Assembly (NCBI RefSeq): GCF_023634065.1
Contig: NZ_JALKCV010000001.1
Span: forward strand, 620,001-684,000
Length of the DNA stretch: 64,000 bases
Origin: Microbulbifer litoralis
GTDB taxonomy: Bacteria > Pseudomonadota > Gammaproteobacteria > Pseudomonadales > Cellvibrionaceae
Direction: 5' to 3'
A program made the position numbers and the translations under genes. Of this stretch, positions 17,525 to 25,872 are shown in pieces. The notes beneath the pieces were generated by a model, which was given only the letters and a program-made list of their open reading frames with translations, did no database searches and was not told the origin of the DNA. How positions within the stretch are numbered: position 1 is the first letter of the stretch; each line of letters opens with the position of its first letter.

Positions 17525-17552
17525 TTGACAGGCGCCATTTTGTGTTTACAAT
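17525..17552 (+). promoter_or_regulatory. Sigma-70 promoter of the gbsR-like gene
   Basis: TTGACA (17525-17530) and TACAAT (17547-17552) are separated by 16 bp, close to the ideal sigma-70 promoter. The predicted transcription start falls inside the palindrome that immediately follows. Confidence 0.7.
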
Positions 17553-17570
17553 TTTCAGAAATTTCTGAAA
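17553..17570 (+). promoter_or_regulatory. Perfect 18-bp palindromic operator at the gbsR-like promoter
   Basis: TTTCAGAAATTTCTGAAA is an exact palindrome directly abutting the -10 element and covering the expected start of transcription. It is the right size for a dimeric winged-helix repressor and is probably the autoregulatory site of the GbsR-type protein encoded 13 bp downstream. Confidence 0.65.
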
Positions 17571-17582
17571 GTTCATTAAGCA

Positions 17583-18128
17583 ATGAATCTTACCTCCCAG
17601 ACCCAGGCCTTCGTCCTGCACTTCGGCGAGATGGGCAGCCGATGGGGCTTCAACCGCACCGTGGGGCAGATGTTCGCGCTGCTGACGGTCCACTCGGAGC
17701 CGCTCAATGCCGACCAGCTGGCCCAGGCGCTGAAGATCAGCCGCGGCAACGTGAGCATGGGGCTGAAGGAACTGCAGGCCTGGCGACTGGTGGAAATGCA
17801 CCACCTGCCCGGTGACCGCAAGGATTATTTCACCGCCGCCGGCTCCATCTGGGACCTGGCGCGGACCGTCTTCGAGGAGCGCCGCAAGCGCGAGCTGGAC
17901 CCCACCCTGACGCTGCTTCGCCAGCTGCTGCTGAATGAGCCGCAGGACGAACAGGAGGCCCAGGCCCAGGAGAGAATGCGCGAAGTCTACAGCCTGCTGG
18001 AATTGCTGGACCAGTTTGCCAACACCCTCAGCGGGCTGGATCAGAAAGATCTGCTAAAACTGATGAAGTTGGGTTCGGGAATCAGCAAGTTGCTGCTGAA
18101 AGGCAAAGGCGGTTCCAGGAAGCAGTGA
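17583..18128 (+). CDS. GbsR/MarR-type winged-helix transcriptional regulator
   Basis: The 181-residue cytoplasmic protein has the GbsR-family layout: FGEMGSRWGFNRTVGQMFALL at the N-terminus, a winged helix (about 40-85) with LAQALKISRGNVSMGLKELQ, then a long helical C-terminus. Family members were first described as choline-sensing repressors of glycine betaine synthesis in Bacillus, but proteobacterial members often sit beside unrelated operons. Here the gene is 103 bp upstream of the bd-type oxidase genes in the same direction. This makes control of that oxidase likely, with autoregulation through the palindrome at 17553-17570. The effector is unknown. Confidence 0.85.
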   Translation: MNLTSQTQAFVLHFGEMGSRWGFNRTVGQMFALLTVHSEPLNADQLAQALKISRGNVSMGLKELQAWRLVEMHHLPGDRKDYFTAAGSIWDLARTVFEERRKRELDPTLTLLRQLLLNEPQDEQEAQAQERMREVYSLLELLDQFANTLSGLDQKDLLKLMKLGSGISKLLLKGKGGSRKQ

Positions 18129-18231
18129 GCGCCTGGAGCACAGGGGCGCCTGTCGCGGGCGTCCACCCAACGGCCAGGAGCTGAGACGGCGCGGCACCGA
18201 ATGTCTTTTAAGCCGACCTGCAGAGGTACCC

Positions 18232-19617
18232 ATGCTAGATACACTGATACTGTCGAGGATACAGTTCGCGGCCAATATCAGCTTTCATATCCTGTTCCCC
18301 TCCATCACCATCGCCCTGTGCTGGATCCTCTTCTTCTTCAAGCTGCGCCACGAGCAGACCAACGACCCGGTGTGGATGCGCGCCTATCGTTTCTGGGTCA
18401 AGGTGTTCGCACTCAATTTTGCCCTGGGCGTCGTTACCGGCATCACCATGTCGTTCCAGTTCGGCACCAACTGGCCCGGCTATATGGAGACGGTGGGCAA
18501 TATCGCCGGCCCGCTGCTCGGTTACGAGGTACTGACGGCCTTTTTCCTCGAGGCCACCTTCCTCGGCATCATGCTGTTCGGCATCAACCGGGTGCCCAGC
18601 AAGGTCCACACCTTTTCCGCGCTGGTTGTCGCCATCGGCACCACCCTGTCCGCCTTCTGGATCCTGGCGCTGAATTCCTGGATGCAGACACCGGCCGGCT
18701 ATGAAGTCCGCGACGGTGTCGTCCACGCCACCAACTGGCTGGAAGTCATCTTCAACCCGTCCTTCCCCTATCGATTTACGCACATGATGCTGGCCTCCGG
18801 GCTCACGGCCTCTTTCTTTGTCGCCGGGATTTCCGCCTACCGCATTCTCAAGGGCGATAGAAAACAGGCGCCGCGCCTGACACTGAAAACCGGCCTGGTG
18901 CTGGCCGCCATACTGGCGCCAATCCAGGCCTTTGTGGGCGACCTGCACGGGTTGAACAGCTTCGAGCACCAGCCGCAGAAGATCGCCGCGGTGGAGGCGG
19001 TCTGGAAAACCGAGCGCGGAGCACCGCTGTTGCTGTTTGCAGTGCCGGACGAAAAAGAGCGCACCAACCATTTCGCACTATCCATCCCCCGCGGCGCCAG
19101 CCTGATGCTGACCCACAGCCTCGACGGCGAAGTGCGCGGGCTCGACGCGTTCGAGGAGCACCCGCCGGTGAAGCCGCTTTTCTATGGTTTCCGGCTGATG
19201 GTCGGCATGGGCCTGCTGATGCTGCTGGTGGCCTGGACCGGGGTCTATTTCCTGCGCAGGCGCGGCGAGCCGCCGCGCTGGTTCCTGAAAGTGGTGGTGG
19301 GCATGACCTTCTCCGGCTGGGTCGCGGTGCTGGCCGGCTGGTACGTGACCGAAATCGGCCGCCAGCCGTGGCTGGTGACCGGTGTACTGAAAACCGCCGA
19401 CGCCGTGACACCGGTCCCGCCGGGACACGTGGGGCTGTCCCTGACCATGTACCTGCTGGTGTATGTCGTGTTGATGACCGCCTACATCCAGACACTCAAG
19501 GTCATGGCGATGAAATCGGTCAAGGTCGAGGAGTTCGAGACCGCCGAACCGGAGCGGGCCGGCAGCCTGACGCACCTGCCGCAATCATCCAAGGGCACTC
19601 ACGGAGGTGAAGCATGA
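18232..19617 (+). CDS. cioA: Cytochrome bd-type (cyanide-insensitive) quinol oxidase subunit I
   Basis: The 461-residue inner-membrane protein aligns with CydA/CioA. His19 (AANISFH) and His184 (YRFTHMM) are haem ligands, FFLEATFLGIMLFG contains the conserved membrane Glu, and GWYVTEIGRQPW is the signature segment. The quinol-binding loop is short, which is the feature of the CioA branch (cyanide-insensitive oxidase) rather than long-loop E. coli CydA (522 residues). With subunit II it oxidises quinol and reduces oxygen to water without proton pumping. It has high oxygen affinity and tolerates cyanide or sulfide. The stop overlaps the next start (ATGA). A GbsR-type regulator precedes it. Confidence 0.95.
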   Translation: MLDTLILSRIQFAANISFHILFPSITIALCWILFFFKLRHEQTNDPVWMRAYRFWVKVFALNFALGVVTGITMSFQFGTNWPGYMETVGNIAGPLLGYEVLTAFFLEATFLGIMLFGINRVPSKVHTFSALVVAIGTTLSAFWILALNSWMQTPAGYEVRDGVVHATNWLEVIFNPSFPYRFTHMMLASGLTASFFVAGISAYRILKGDRKQAPRLTLKTGLVLAAILAPIQAFVGDLHGLNSFEHQPQKIAAVEAVWKTERGAPLLLFAVPDEKERTNHFALSIPRGASLMLTHSLDGEVRGLDAFEEHPPVKPLFYGFRLMVGMGLLMLLVAWTGVYFLRRRGEPPRWFLKVVVGMTFSGWVAVLAGWYVTEIGRQPWLVTGVLKTADAVTPVPPGHVGLSLTMYLLVYVVLMTAYIQTLKVMAMKSVKVEEFETAEPERAGSLTHLPQSSKGTHGGEA

Positions 19618-20633
19618 GTGAGAGCGCGATGACATTTGCAGACTGGCTGCCGGTGATTTTCATCGGCCTGATGGGGCTGGCGGTATTGATCTACGCAATG
19701 CTCGACGGCTACGACCTGGGTGTCGGCATCCTGTTGCCGATGAGCGAGGACGACGAACCGCAACGGGATACCATGATCGCCTCCATCGGCCCCTTCTGGG
19801 ACGCCAACGAAACCTGGCTGGTGCTGGCCGTCGGCCTGCTGCTGATCGCCTTTCCCAGCGCGCACAGCGTGGTGCTGACCAACCTGTATATTCCCGCCGC
19901 GCTGATGTTGATCGGCCTGATACTGCGCGGGGTTTCGTTCGACTTTCGCGCCAAGGCCGCGGTGGCCCACAAGCTGGCCTGGGACAGGACCTTCAAGCTG
20001 GGATCGCTGCTCACCGCACTGACCCAGGGTTATATGCTGGGCCAGTATGTGATGGGATTCGACAGCGGCTGGCAGGCGCAGCTGTTTTCCTGCCTCAGCG
20101 CCCTGGGCGTCACCGCCGCCTACAGTTATATCGGCGCCAACTGGCTGGTGATGAAAACCGAACACCAGCTGCAGAACCGCGCGGTGCACTGGGCCAAGCG
20201 GGCCGGCCGTGCCACTTTCCTCGGTGTTGTGGCGGTCTCCCTGGTCAACCCACTGGTCAACCCGGGGGTCTTCAGCCGCTGGTTCACCTTTCCGCTGGTG
20301 ATGTTCGTATTGCTGATTCCGGTGGTCTGCTTCGCCGCCTTCGTATTCAACGACCGTCTGCTGGCGCGTCTGCCGAAGGAGGGCGATCGCTACAGCCAGG
20401 TGCCCTTTTTCATCACGGTGCTGATATTCCTGCTCTGCTTTACCGGCCTGGCATTCAGCTTCTTCCCGGACATCGTCCCCGACAGGCTGACGATCTGGGA
20501 GGCCGCCAGCGCCCCGGAATCACTGACCTTCATCCTGGTGGGCGCGGTGATCGTCGTCCCGCTGATCCTCGCTTATACCATCTATGCCTACATCGTTTTC
20601 AACGGCAAGGCGACGGAACTGGAATACCACTGA
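19614..20633 (+). CDS. cioB: Cytochrome bd-type quinol oxidase subunit II
   Basis: The 339-residue inner-membrane protein has about eight to nine hydrophobic helices and the CydB/CioB signature YAMLDGYDLGVGILLP near residues 27-42, followed by GPFWDANETWLV. It forms the heterodimer with the upstream subunit I. Its ATG overlaps the upstream TGA by four bases, indicating translational coupling and equal stoichiometry. No cydX-like small third subunit could be recognised after it: the following 340 bp start with a strong stem-loop at 20641-20663. The assembly transporter genes cydCD are not in the window, as usual for cio clusters. Confidence 0.95.
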   Translation: MSESAMTFADWLPVIFIGLMGLAVLIYAMLDGYDLGVGILLPMSEDDEPQRDTMIASIGPFWDANETWLVLAVGLLLIAFPSAHSVVLTNLYIPAALMLIGLILRGVSFDFRAKAAVAHKLAWDRTFKLGSLLTALTQGYMLGQYVMGFDSGWQAQLFSCLSALGVTAAYSYIGANWLVMKTEHQLQNRAVHWAKRAGRATFLGVVAVSLVNPLVNPGVFSRWFTFPLVMFVLLIPVVCFAAFVFNDRLLARLPKEGDRYSQVPFFITVLIFLLCFTGLAFSFFPDIVPDRLTIWEAASAPESLTFILVGAVIVVPLILAYTIYAYIVFNGKATELEYH

Positions 20634-20640
20634 CCATCCT

Positions 20641-20663
20641 CCGGAAGCGCCTGGCGCTTCCGG
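20641..20663 (+). terminator. Strong stem-loop after cioAB
   Basis: CCGGAAGCGC (20641-20650) and GCGCTTCCGG (20654-20663) form a perfect 10-bp stem with a 3-nt loop, 8 bp beyond the cioB stop. Only a weak T-bearing tail (GCTCTTC) follows, but its position makes a terminator or 3' stabiliser likely. Confidence 0.6.
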
Positions 20664-20974
20664 GCTCTTCACACTGAAAACCGATTTCCAGGCCATTGCC
20701 AACCTGAATTTCTACTCGGGTTTTCGGACCCGCCCAAGCCGCAAAAACCATTCCATCGCTGCTCCCCAACGACGCTAATCGATATTTTTTTATTAACGGT
20801 TGTGTCGTCAATTTGTCGCTTTAAATAACTGGAACTGGCTCACGTAGTGAAAAAAGTACGCTTGCGCTAAGGTGCCACCCTGCAGATAATTGAACGTCGC
20901 CAAAAGACAACGAATCTGGCGAATCGGGTTTTGCAGCACGCGGGAATTGGCGTGCGAAGTTACGACGTAGGGAT
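20664..20974. other. Intergenic region before the tetR-like gene
   Basis: No gene was seen. An AT-rich stretch around 20780-20830 (including a run of seven T) is the probable promoter region for the downstream regulator, but no promoter boxes could be assigned with confidence. Confidence 0.35.
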
Positions 20975-21670
20975 ATGACAGTGACCGAACAGCTGAATGG
21001 CCGCAGGCGCACCGCCGCACTACCGCGCAAACCACAACGCAAAAACGGTCGCGAGAAGTACGAGAAGCTCCTCGACACCCTCGAGATACTGCTGGCAAAC
21101 AGGGAGGTGGCCGATATCTCCCTGGCGGACCTGAGCGAAGCCGCCGGCGTTCCCACCGCTTCCGTTTACCACTTCTTCCCCAATCGCGATGCCGGCGTAA
21201 CCGCCCTGGCCGAACGCTATTTCAACAGCAATCGCACGGACCTGGAGGTCCTCCTGCCCCAGAGCCGCAATTCGAACAGTTGGCAGGACCTGGTCATGCT
21301 GTTCTGTGAGCGAGCGCGGGCCTACTACGAATCGAGTGAACCGATACAGAAGCTGAAGTTCGGCCCCGAGGTGAGCTGGGCGGTGCGCGACCTGCTGCAG
21401 GAAAACAACCGGCGCCTGGCGCGCGCCATGCGGGACCTGTTGACCCGGGAATTTGAACTGCCCCCCTCCCAGGACTGGGAGGAGCGATTCCTCCTCGCCA
21501 TCACCATCAACGATGCCTTCTGGTCCCAGTCCTACACCCGTTACAACCAGATCACCGGCCCCATGGCCGCCGAGGGCCGGCGCGCCGCCATCGCCTACCT
21601 GAAGCTGTACCTGGGTGAGCTGCTGGAGCGCCGCCAGCCCGCCGAACTGGTGGAGGAAAGCCCGGCCTGA
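20975..21670 (+). CDS. TetR/AcrR-family transcriptional regulator
   Basis: The 231-residue protein has an N-terminal helix-turn-helix (about 30-80): EILLANREVADISLADLSEAAGVPTASVYHFFPNR, split by the usual TetR signature VPTASVYHFF. The remaining helical region would be the ligand-binding and dimer domain. A basic extension (GRRRTAALPRKPQRKNGR) precedes the HTH. The gene stands alone: upstream is the cioAB terminator and downstream, 130 bp away, a YdcH-like gene. Its target and ligand are therefore not indicated. ATG 20975 is preceded by AGGGAT. Confidence 0.85.
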   Translation: MTVTEQLNGRRRTAALPRKPQRKNGREKYEKLLDTLEILLANREVADISLADLSEAAGVPTASVYHFFPNRDAGVTALAERYFNSNRTDLEVLLPQSRNSNSWQDLVMLFCERARAYYESSEPIQKLKFGPEVSWAVRDLLQENNRRLARAMRDLLTREFELPPSQDWEERFLLAITINDAFWSQSYTRYNQITGPMAAEGRRAAIAYLKLYLGELLERRQPAELVEESPA

Positions 21671-21800
21671 GCGGGCTGGCGCCGGTCTATCCCCGGCAAC
21701 CGGGCTCTCCATTGAAGGTGCGCCGGGGTTCCAGACAGGTACGAGTCAGTGACGCCGGAAACTACACTTGGGAGGACAGCCACTAGCCGGAGATCCCGCC

Positions 21801-22052
21801 ATGCCGATCGCCTCCCATGCGCTGGAGCAGGACTTTCCCGAATACTCGGAAACCATCAGGCGCCTGAGTGAAGAAGATCTGCAATTCAAGACGGAGAGCG
21901 ACACCTACCACAAGCTCGACAAGCAGATACGGGGGCTGGAGGAGCGCGGTGTCGCCACCGACGACAATCACTTCAATGCCCTCAAGATCCAGCGCGCCCA
22001 CCTGAAAGACCAACTGTACCGGCGAATCGCCGACAGCCACCGGGAGCATTGA
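21801..22052 (+). CDS. YdcH-like DUF465 small protein
   Basis: The 83-residue highly charged protein shows the DUF465/YdcH pattern: FPEYSETIRRLSEEDLQFKTESDTYHKLDKQIRGLE, a helical hairpin, then LKIQRAHLKDQLYRRI. Start ATG 21801 was chosen because it gives the normal family length of about 75-85 residues; the open frame continues 11 codons upstream without a better start. The function of the family is not established. It is common as a free-standing gene, as here. Confidence 0.85.
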   Translation: MPIASHALEQDFPEYSETIRRLSEEDLQFKTESDTYHKLDKQIRGLEERGVATDDNHFNALKIQRAHLKDQLYRRIADSHREH

Positions 22053-22091
22053 GCGGCCGGGACAAGTCGACCCCACTACATCCCACCACAG

Positions 22092-23270
22092 TTAGCGCAA
22101 GTGCCGGCGCCGCCAGTCGGCGAAGCGTTTCAGGACTTTCCCGGGGTGCTCCGTATACCAGCCATAGCCGCGCTGGCGCTCCAGCGATATCTCGCTCAGC
22201 CGGTAGTGGACACTGCCGTCGCGATCGCCGAACACCGGCCGGTCGGTGCCGATCTCGTAGAAGCGCGCCCAGAGCGCATCGGCATCCGCGTCCTGCAACA
22301 GTTCCCTGTAATCGTGTTCATCCCGATCCCAGCGATAGCCGCTTATCCGGTGCGCGGCAAACCAGTTGTGAGCGCTCACTACCAGGCGCTTTATCTCCGG
22401 TGACGGCTGTTCCAGGTCCATCAGGAACAGCAGCAGGTCAGCACTTTCCGACGTGGACATGGCCACCGGCTCATAGGCCCGGGCCGAGGCCGGCTCCAGG
22501 CTCTGCGGCCGGTGCTGGGCGCCCCAGATCGCGGGGCCGGATGCGCCCGATACCCGGGCCTCGACCAGCATCTGCAGCCCGCGCTGCAGACTGTCTCGCG
22601 CCCACGCCCGCAGCACATCCGGCAGGAAACCCAGTCGCGCATCGTCGCCGGCGGCGGCGTGTACGATCCGCAACAGGTTGCTGGTGACCCGGTCGTTGAA
22701 GGTGATCAGGTCGTGATAGCCGCCGCGCAGCGGGAAGCTCTGCGGCCAGCCGCCATTGGGATACTGGGCCAGCAGGATCAGCCGCAGGGCCCGCTCCGCC
22801 GCCGCACCGTAGCGGCTGTCGCCGGTGGCGCTGTAAGCGTTCACCATCACCCAGAACTGCGTGCTGGTGGCGCCGTTATCGAACGTCGGGATGTAATTCT
22901 CCTCGACGCCGTAGGCCTGGCCCGGCGCGCGCGCGGCCTCGCCCATGTCGGTTCGCTTGGACCAACCGCCGGAGGGCGTCTGGAAACTGAGCACGATATC
23001 GGCGATGCGACGCCCCTCAGCGGTGCGGTAGAAATCGACTCCCGCCCCCGGATCGAAACCGAAGCGCCTGGCATGGGGCGCGGGCAGTGGTGTTTCCACC
23101 TTTGTACGCCGCAGTTCGCTCGCGATCGACAGCCGGTCGCTCTCTCGCAGCTGCGCGGAGAGCACCCGATAGGCCTCCAGTGTCTGCGCCGGCTGCAGCG
23201 CGGCCGGCTGCCCGGCGCTACAGGCGGCATACGCCAGCAACAACAATCCAAGCCATCGGTGTGTGCACAT
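22092..23270 (-). CDS. Secreted PL10 family pectate lyase
   Basis: The 392-residue protein has a signal peptide (WLGLLLLAYAACSAG, cleavage near 20; the Cys makes a lipoprotein also possible) and one catalytic domain. Segments characteristic of PL10 lyases are SFQTPSGGWSKRTDM, VEENYIPTFDNGATSTQF, QYPNGGWPQSFPLRGGYHD, ITFNDRVTSNLL and a C-terminal GYRWDRDEHDYRELL. PL10 enzymes cleave polygalacturonate by calcium-dependent beta-elimination. Cellvibrio japonicus Pel10A is the well-known member. Start ATG 23270 begins the signal peptide. No carbohydrate-binding module is fused and no other pectin genes are nearby, so it is an isolated activity here. Confidence 0.9.
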   Translation of the reverse strand: MCTHRWLGLLLLAYAACSAGQPAALQPAQTLEAYRVLSAQLRESDRLSIASELRRTKVETPLPAPHARRFGFDPGAGVDFYRTAEGRRIADIVLSFQTPSGGWSKRTDMGEAARAPGQAYGVEENYIPTFDNGATSTQFWVMVNAYSATGDSRYGAAAERALRLILLAQYPNGGWPQSFPLRGGYHDLITFNDRVTSNLLRIVHAAAGDDARLGFLPDVLRAWARDSLQRGLQMLVEARVSGASGPAIWGAQHRPQSLEPASARAYEPVAMSTSESADLLLFLMDLEQPSPEIKRLVVSAHNWFAAHRISGYRWDRDEHDYRELLQDADADALWARFYEIGTDRPVFGDRDGSVHYRLSEISLERQRGYGWYTEHPGKVLKRFADWRRRHLR

Positions 23271-23416
23271 TCCTGTCTGCCCCCATTCTTCCCCGGAGTA
23301 TCGTTTCCTGTCAGGCAGGATTATCACATTGGCCAGACCAAAATAGCCAGCCCACTGGCGGTTTCGATTGCGGCAGTTGCCAGACGAGCGGCCATCGCCA
23401 AGCGCCCCGCCGCCGT

Positions 23417-24055
23417 TCACCCGGCGATCGCCATCAACAGCGCAATCCCGCCGACCAGCAACAGCGCCAGCGCCCAGACAAGGTCGAAATTGATCCATTT
23501 CTGCCGCAGCACCGCCAGGCCGAACCTGCGGTAAACCAGCCAGGCGCAGCTCCCCATGACCAGCAGCATCGACAGTGTGTGCAAAGCCACCGCGAGCAAC
23601 ATGGCACCGCTCGCCGACGACACCGGGCCGGTATGGCCGTGATGCCCCGCCGCACCACCGGCCACACCCAGCAACGCGGGTACCAGCATCAGGCCCGCAC
23701 CGTGGGCGGTGGCCATCAGGAAAGACCACCACAGCAGGTCGAGGCTGCCCACTTTCATGCCCACCCAGCGCGGATGGCGGTAGTAGTTGAACAGTTTATA
23801 AGAGCCCAGCCCGAGCAGGGCCGCGGCGGTCAGCCAGCGCAACAGTTCCAGCGAGACATAGTGCAGCCCCGCAAGGACCAGCAGCACTACCGCGATCACC
23901 GCCGCGGCGTGGCCGGCAGCAATGGGCAGCAGCGAAAACCAGATGACCCGCCCGCTGCGCTGCTGCAAACCCAGCGACAGGGCAAACAGCCAGCCCATGC
24001 CCGGGTTCAGGCCGTGGAAGGCGCCGAAGGCGAGCATGGCCAGCCAGGGGCTCAT
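23417..24055 (-). CDS. Multi-spanning membrane protein coupled to methanethiol oxidase, possibly metal-related
   Basis: The 212-residue protein has about six hydrophobic helices. FGAFHGLNPGMGWLFAL, PIAAGHAAAV and ATAHGAGLMLVPALLG place conserved His residues inside helices, and a GHHGHTG loop is His-rich. This pattern resembles the NicO/RcnA/UreH-type metal permease group, so metal handling is a plausible inference. The ATG at 24055 lies only 4 bp after the stop of the methanethiol oxidase gene and has no ribosome binding site of its own, so translation is probably coupled. Because that enzyme is copper-dependent in known members, this protein may supply copper; the alternative is an unrelated sulfur-compound transporter. 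Confidence 0.65.
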   Translation of the reverse strand: MSPWLAMLAFGAFHGLNPGMGWLFALSLGLQQRSGRVIWFSLLPIAAGHAAAVIAVVLLVLAGLHYVSLELLRWLTAAALLGLGSYKLFNYYRHPRWVGMKVGSLDLLWWSFLMATAHGAGLMLVPALLGVAGGAAGHHGHTGPVSSASGAMLLAVALHTLSMLLVMGSCAWLVYRRFGLAVLRQKWINFDLVWALALLLVGGIALLMAIAG

Positions 24056-24059
24056 ACTT

Positions 24060-25466
24060 TCAGGAGGGATAACAGTAGGAGTCCGTTGAGGCGTCACCGC
24101 CCTCGAGTCGCACCTGGTGAACCCGGGTACTGCCGAAATCGACAAAGAAATCCGGGTCGATCTCCATGCCGCCGTCCGGATCCACATTCACTTTCACCAT
24201 CCAGCCCCGCATGCCGTCGGGGTAGAACTGATCGTCCCAGCGGCTGTAGAGGGAATTGGTAAAGTAGACGCGGCGGCCATCGCGGCTGATTTCCACCATC
24301 TGCGGTGCGCCCAACAGCTCGCCCTCAGCCCGGGGGTGCCCCCTGCGGTTCAGGATGCCACCGATTTCCACTTTGCCGGTCAGCCTGGGATTGAATGGAT
24401 CCGATACGTCGTACTGGTGCAACTCGCCGGTGCCCCAGCAGGAGACGTAGAGAAAACGGTCGTCCAGGGAGAGATCGATGTCGGATACCAGTGGCGGCAC
24501 CGCCTTGAAAGGTTTCAGTGCCGCTGGCAGTGCGTCCTCTTCGGCCGCCACGGCCGGAATCGAGATGACCTTGTCCATCTTCCAGAGCTCCCCATTCTCC
24601 CCGTCCCGGCTCCAGGCCCAGATCGAGGCGGAGAGGTCCTCCGTGTTGATCACCACACCGGCAAAACCGTACTGCCGGGTGGGATCGTGGGCCGGGCGCA
24701 GCTCCAATACCATCTGGTGCTCCCTGCCCAGGTCGATCGTCTGCTGCAGCCGGCGCCGGCGCAGGTCCCAGAAGTGAATCCGGTGACCGTACTTGTTGGC
24801 CAGCAGATCCTCCGGCACCAGGCCGTCCTCAAACTGCGACGGCTTGCCCCACTCGCTGCTGACCAATACATCCTCCGCCAGGTGCCACCAGAAGTCGTAG
24901 GCCAGCTCCTGGTCGCCGCGGTGCAGCTCCCAGGGGCCGGTAACATCGAAGTTGAAATGATCCAGCAGGAAAATACCGCCGGGCCCGTCGTCGCCATTTT
25001 TCGATCCCATCGCAGAGACGTAAATGGCATCCGGGCCACAGTGCACCGTGTGCGGGCGGCTGTAACCGGATTTTCCGATCACCTCCTGCGGCTCCAGGGT
25101 TTTGACAATTTCCGGCCTGCGCGGATCGCCCTTGGTATCGATGATGTAAATTCGCGAACTGCGGATGCCCGGCACCACCAGGTAGCGCCGCTCCAGGTGC
25201 GGGTGGGGCGCATAGGGGCACAGCGCGGAACTGCAGGCATTCCAGCCGAAGTGGTGCAGCTCGTCGCCGCTGTTGGGCAGATCCAGCTGGTACACCACCT
25301 CGCTGTAGGTATCGGAATCCGGATCCAGGTCCACCACACAGATGGCATCCGGTTTTCCATCTTCGCCGGGATTGAGTGCGGCCACATAGGCGTGGCGCTC
25401 CGGCGGCGCCTGCATGGCCATTCTGGCCGAGGGGTAAAAAGACGTATCGGGTTTCCACAGCGCCAT
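24060..25466 (-). CDS. mtoX: Selenium-binding protein 56 family / methanethiol oxidase
   Basis: The 468-residue protein is similar along its length to human SELENBP1 (472 residues) and bacterial MtoX: DELHHFGWNAC, SSRIYIIDTKGDPR, GYDFWW-like AYDFWWHLAEDVLVSSEWG, LSLDDRFLYVSCWGTGELHQYDVSDP, GAPQMVEISRDGRRVYFTNSLYS and FLVDFG-like FFVDFGS. These are beta-propeller blades. Known enzymes oxidise methanethiol to formaldehyde, hydrogen sulfide and hydrogen peroxide using copper; His71/His72 and the HTVHC His are candidate ligands. The CSSC of the human protein appears here as CSSALC (Cys78, Cys83). No signal peptide is present, unlike Hyphomicrobium MtoX. ATG 25466 was chosen as it starts MALWKPD, the family N-terminus. 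Confidence 0.85.
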   Translation of the reverse strand: MALWKPDTSFYPSARMAMQAPPERHAYVAALNPGEDGKPDAICVVDLDPDSDTYSEVVYQLDLPNSGDELHHFGWNACSSALCPYAPHPHLERRYLVVPGIRSSRIYIIDTKGDPRRPEIVKTLEPQEVIGKSGYSRPHTVHCGPDAIYVSAMGSKNGDDGPGGIFLLDHFNFDVTGPWELHRGDQELAYDFWWHLAEDVLVSSEWGKPSQFEDGLVPEDLLANKYGHRIHFWDLRRRRLQQTIDLGREHQMVLELRPAHDPTRQYGFAGVVINTEDLSASIWAWSRDGENGELWKMDKVISIPAVAAEEDALPAALKPFKAVPPLVSDIDLSLDDRFLYVSCWGTGELHQYDVSDPFNPRLTGKVEIGGILNRRGHPRAEGELLGAPQMVEISRDGRRVYFTNSLYSRWDDQFYPDGMRGWMVKVNVDPDGGMEIDPDFFVDFGSTRVHQVRLEGGDASTDSYCYPS

Positions 25467-25592
25467 GGAGACGGCCCTCCCTGCCGGACGGAGATGGAGT
25501 AGCAGTATAGGAACTGCCGCGGCGGGAGCGAATCGTTTTACACGCCATTGTCGGTCGCGCAACAGTTTTTGCCGACAAAAAGCGGGGTTGCC

Positions 25593-25808
25593 CTATTTCA
25601 TCAATCGCTGCAGGATTTCCACCAGTTCCCTCTGGTCGATATCCACATACTCCAGTACGCGGCCATACAGCATCGCGGTGGGCACACTGCGGTCGCCCAA
25701 CTCTCGCTGTGTCTCGTGCAGTACATACAACACAATCCGCTCAACACGGATCAGTCCGTCGCGCACATCGGGAAGGTTGTCCTGGGGCATCCACTGCACC
25801 GTGTTCAC
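25593..25808 (-). CDS. Small hypothetical protein (71 aa)
   Basis: The 71-residue protein (DGLIRVERIVLYVLHETQ, then AMLYGRVLEYVDIDQRELVEIL) is mostly helical and charged, with no signal or membrane segment. A GTG start at 25808 is preceded on its strand by AGGA at a good distance; an internal ATG at 25790 is the alternative. The sequence has the composition of a real small cytoplasmic protein, but I do not recognise a family. It lies between the methanethiol oxidase and DPP-IV genes, all on the same strand. Confidence 0.6.
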   Translation of the reverse strand: MNTVQWMPQDNLPDVRDGLIRVERIVLYVLHETQRELGDRSVPTAMLYGRVLEYVDIDQRELVEILQRLMK

Positions 25809-25872
25809 TCAATCCTGCCTGGCGCTGAGACCAACCAGATCACTGCCATTAACCCGGTCTTCAACAACCGTT

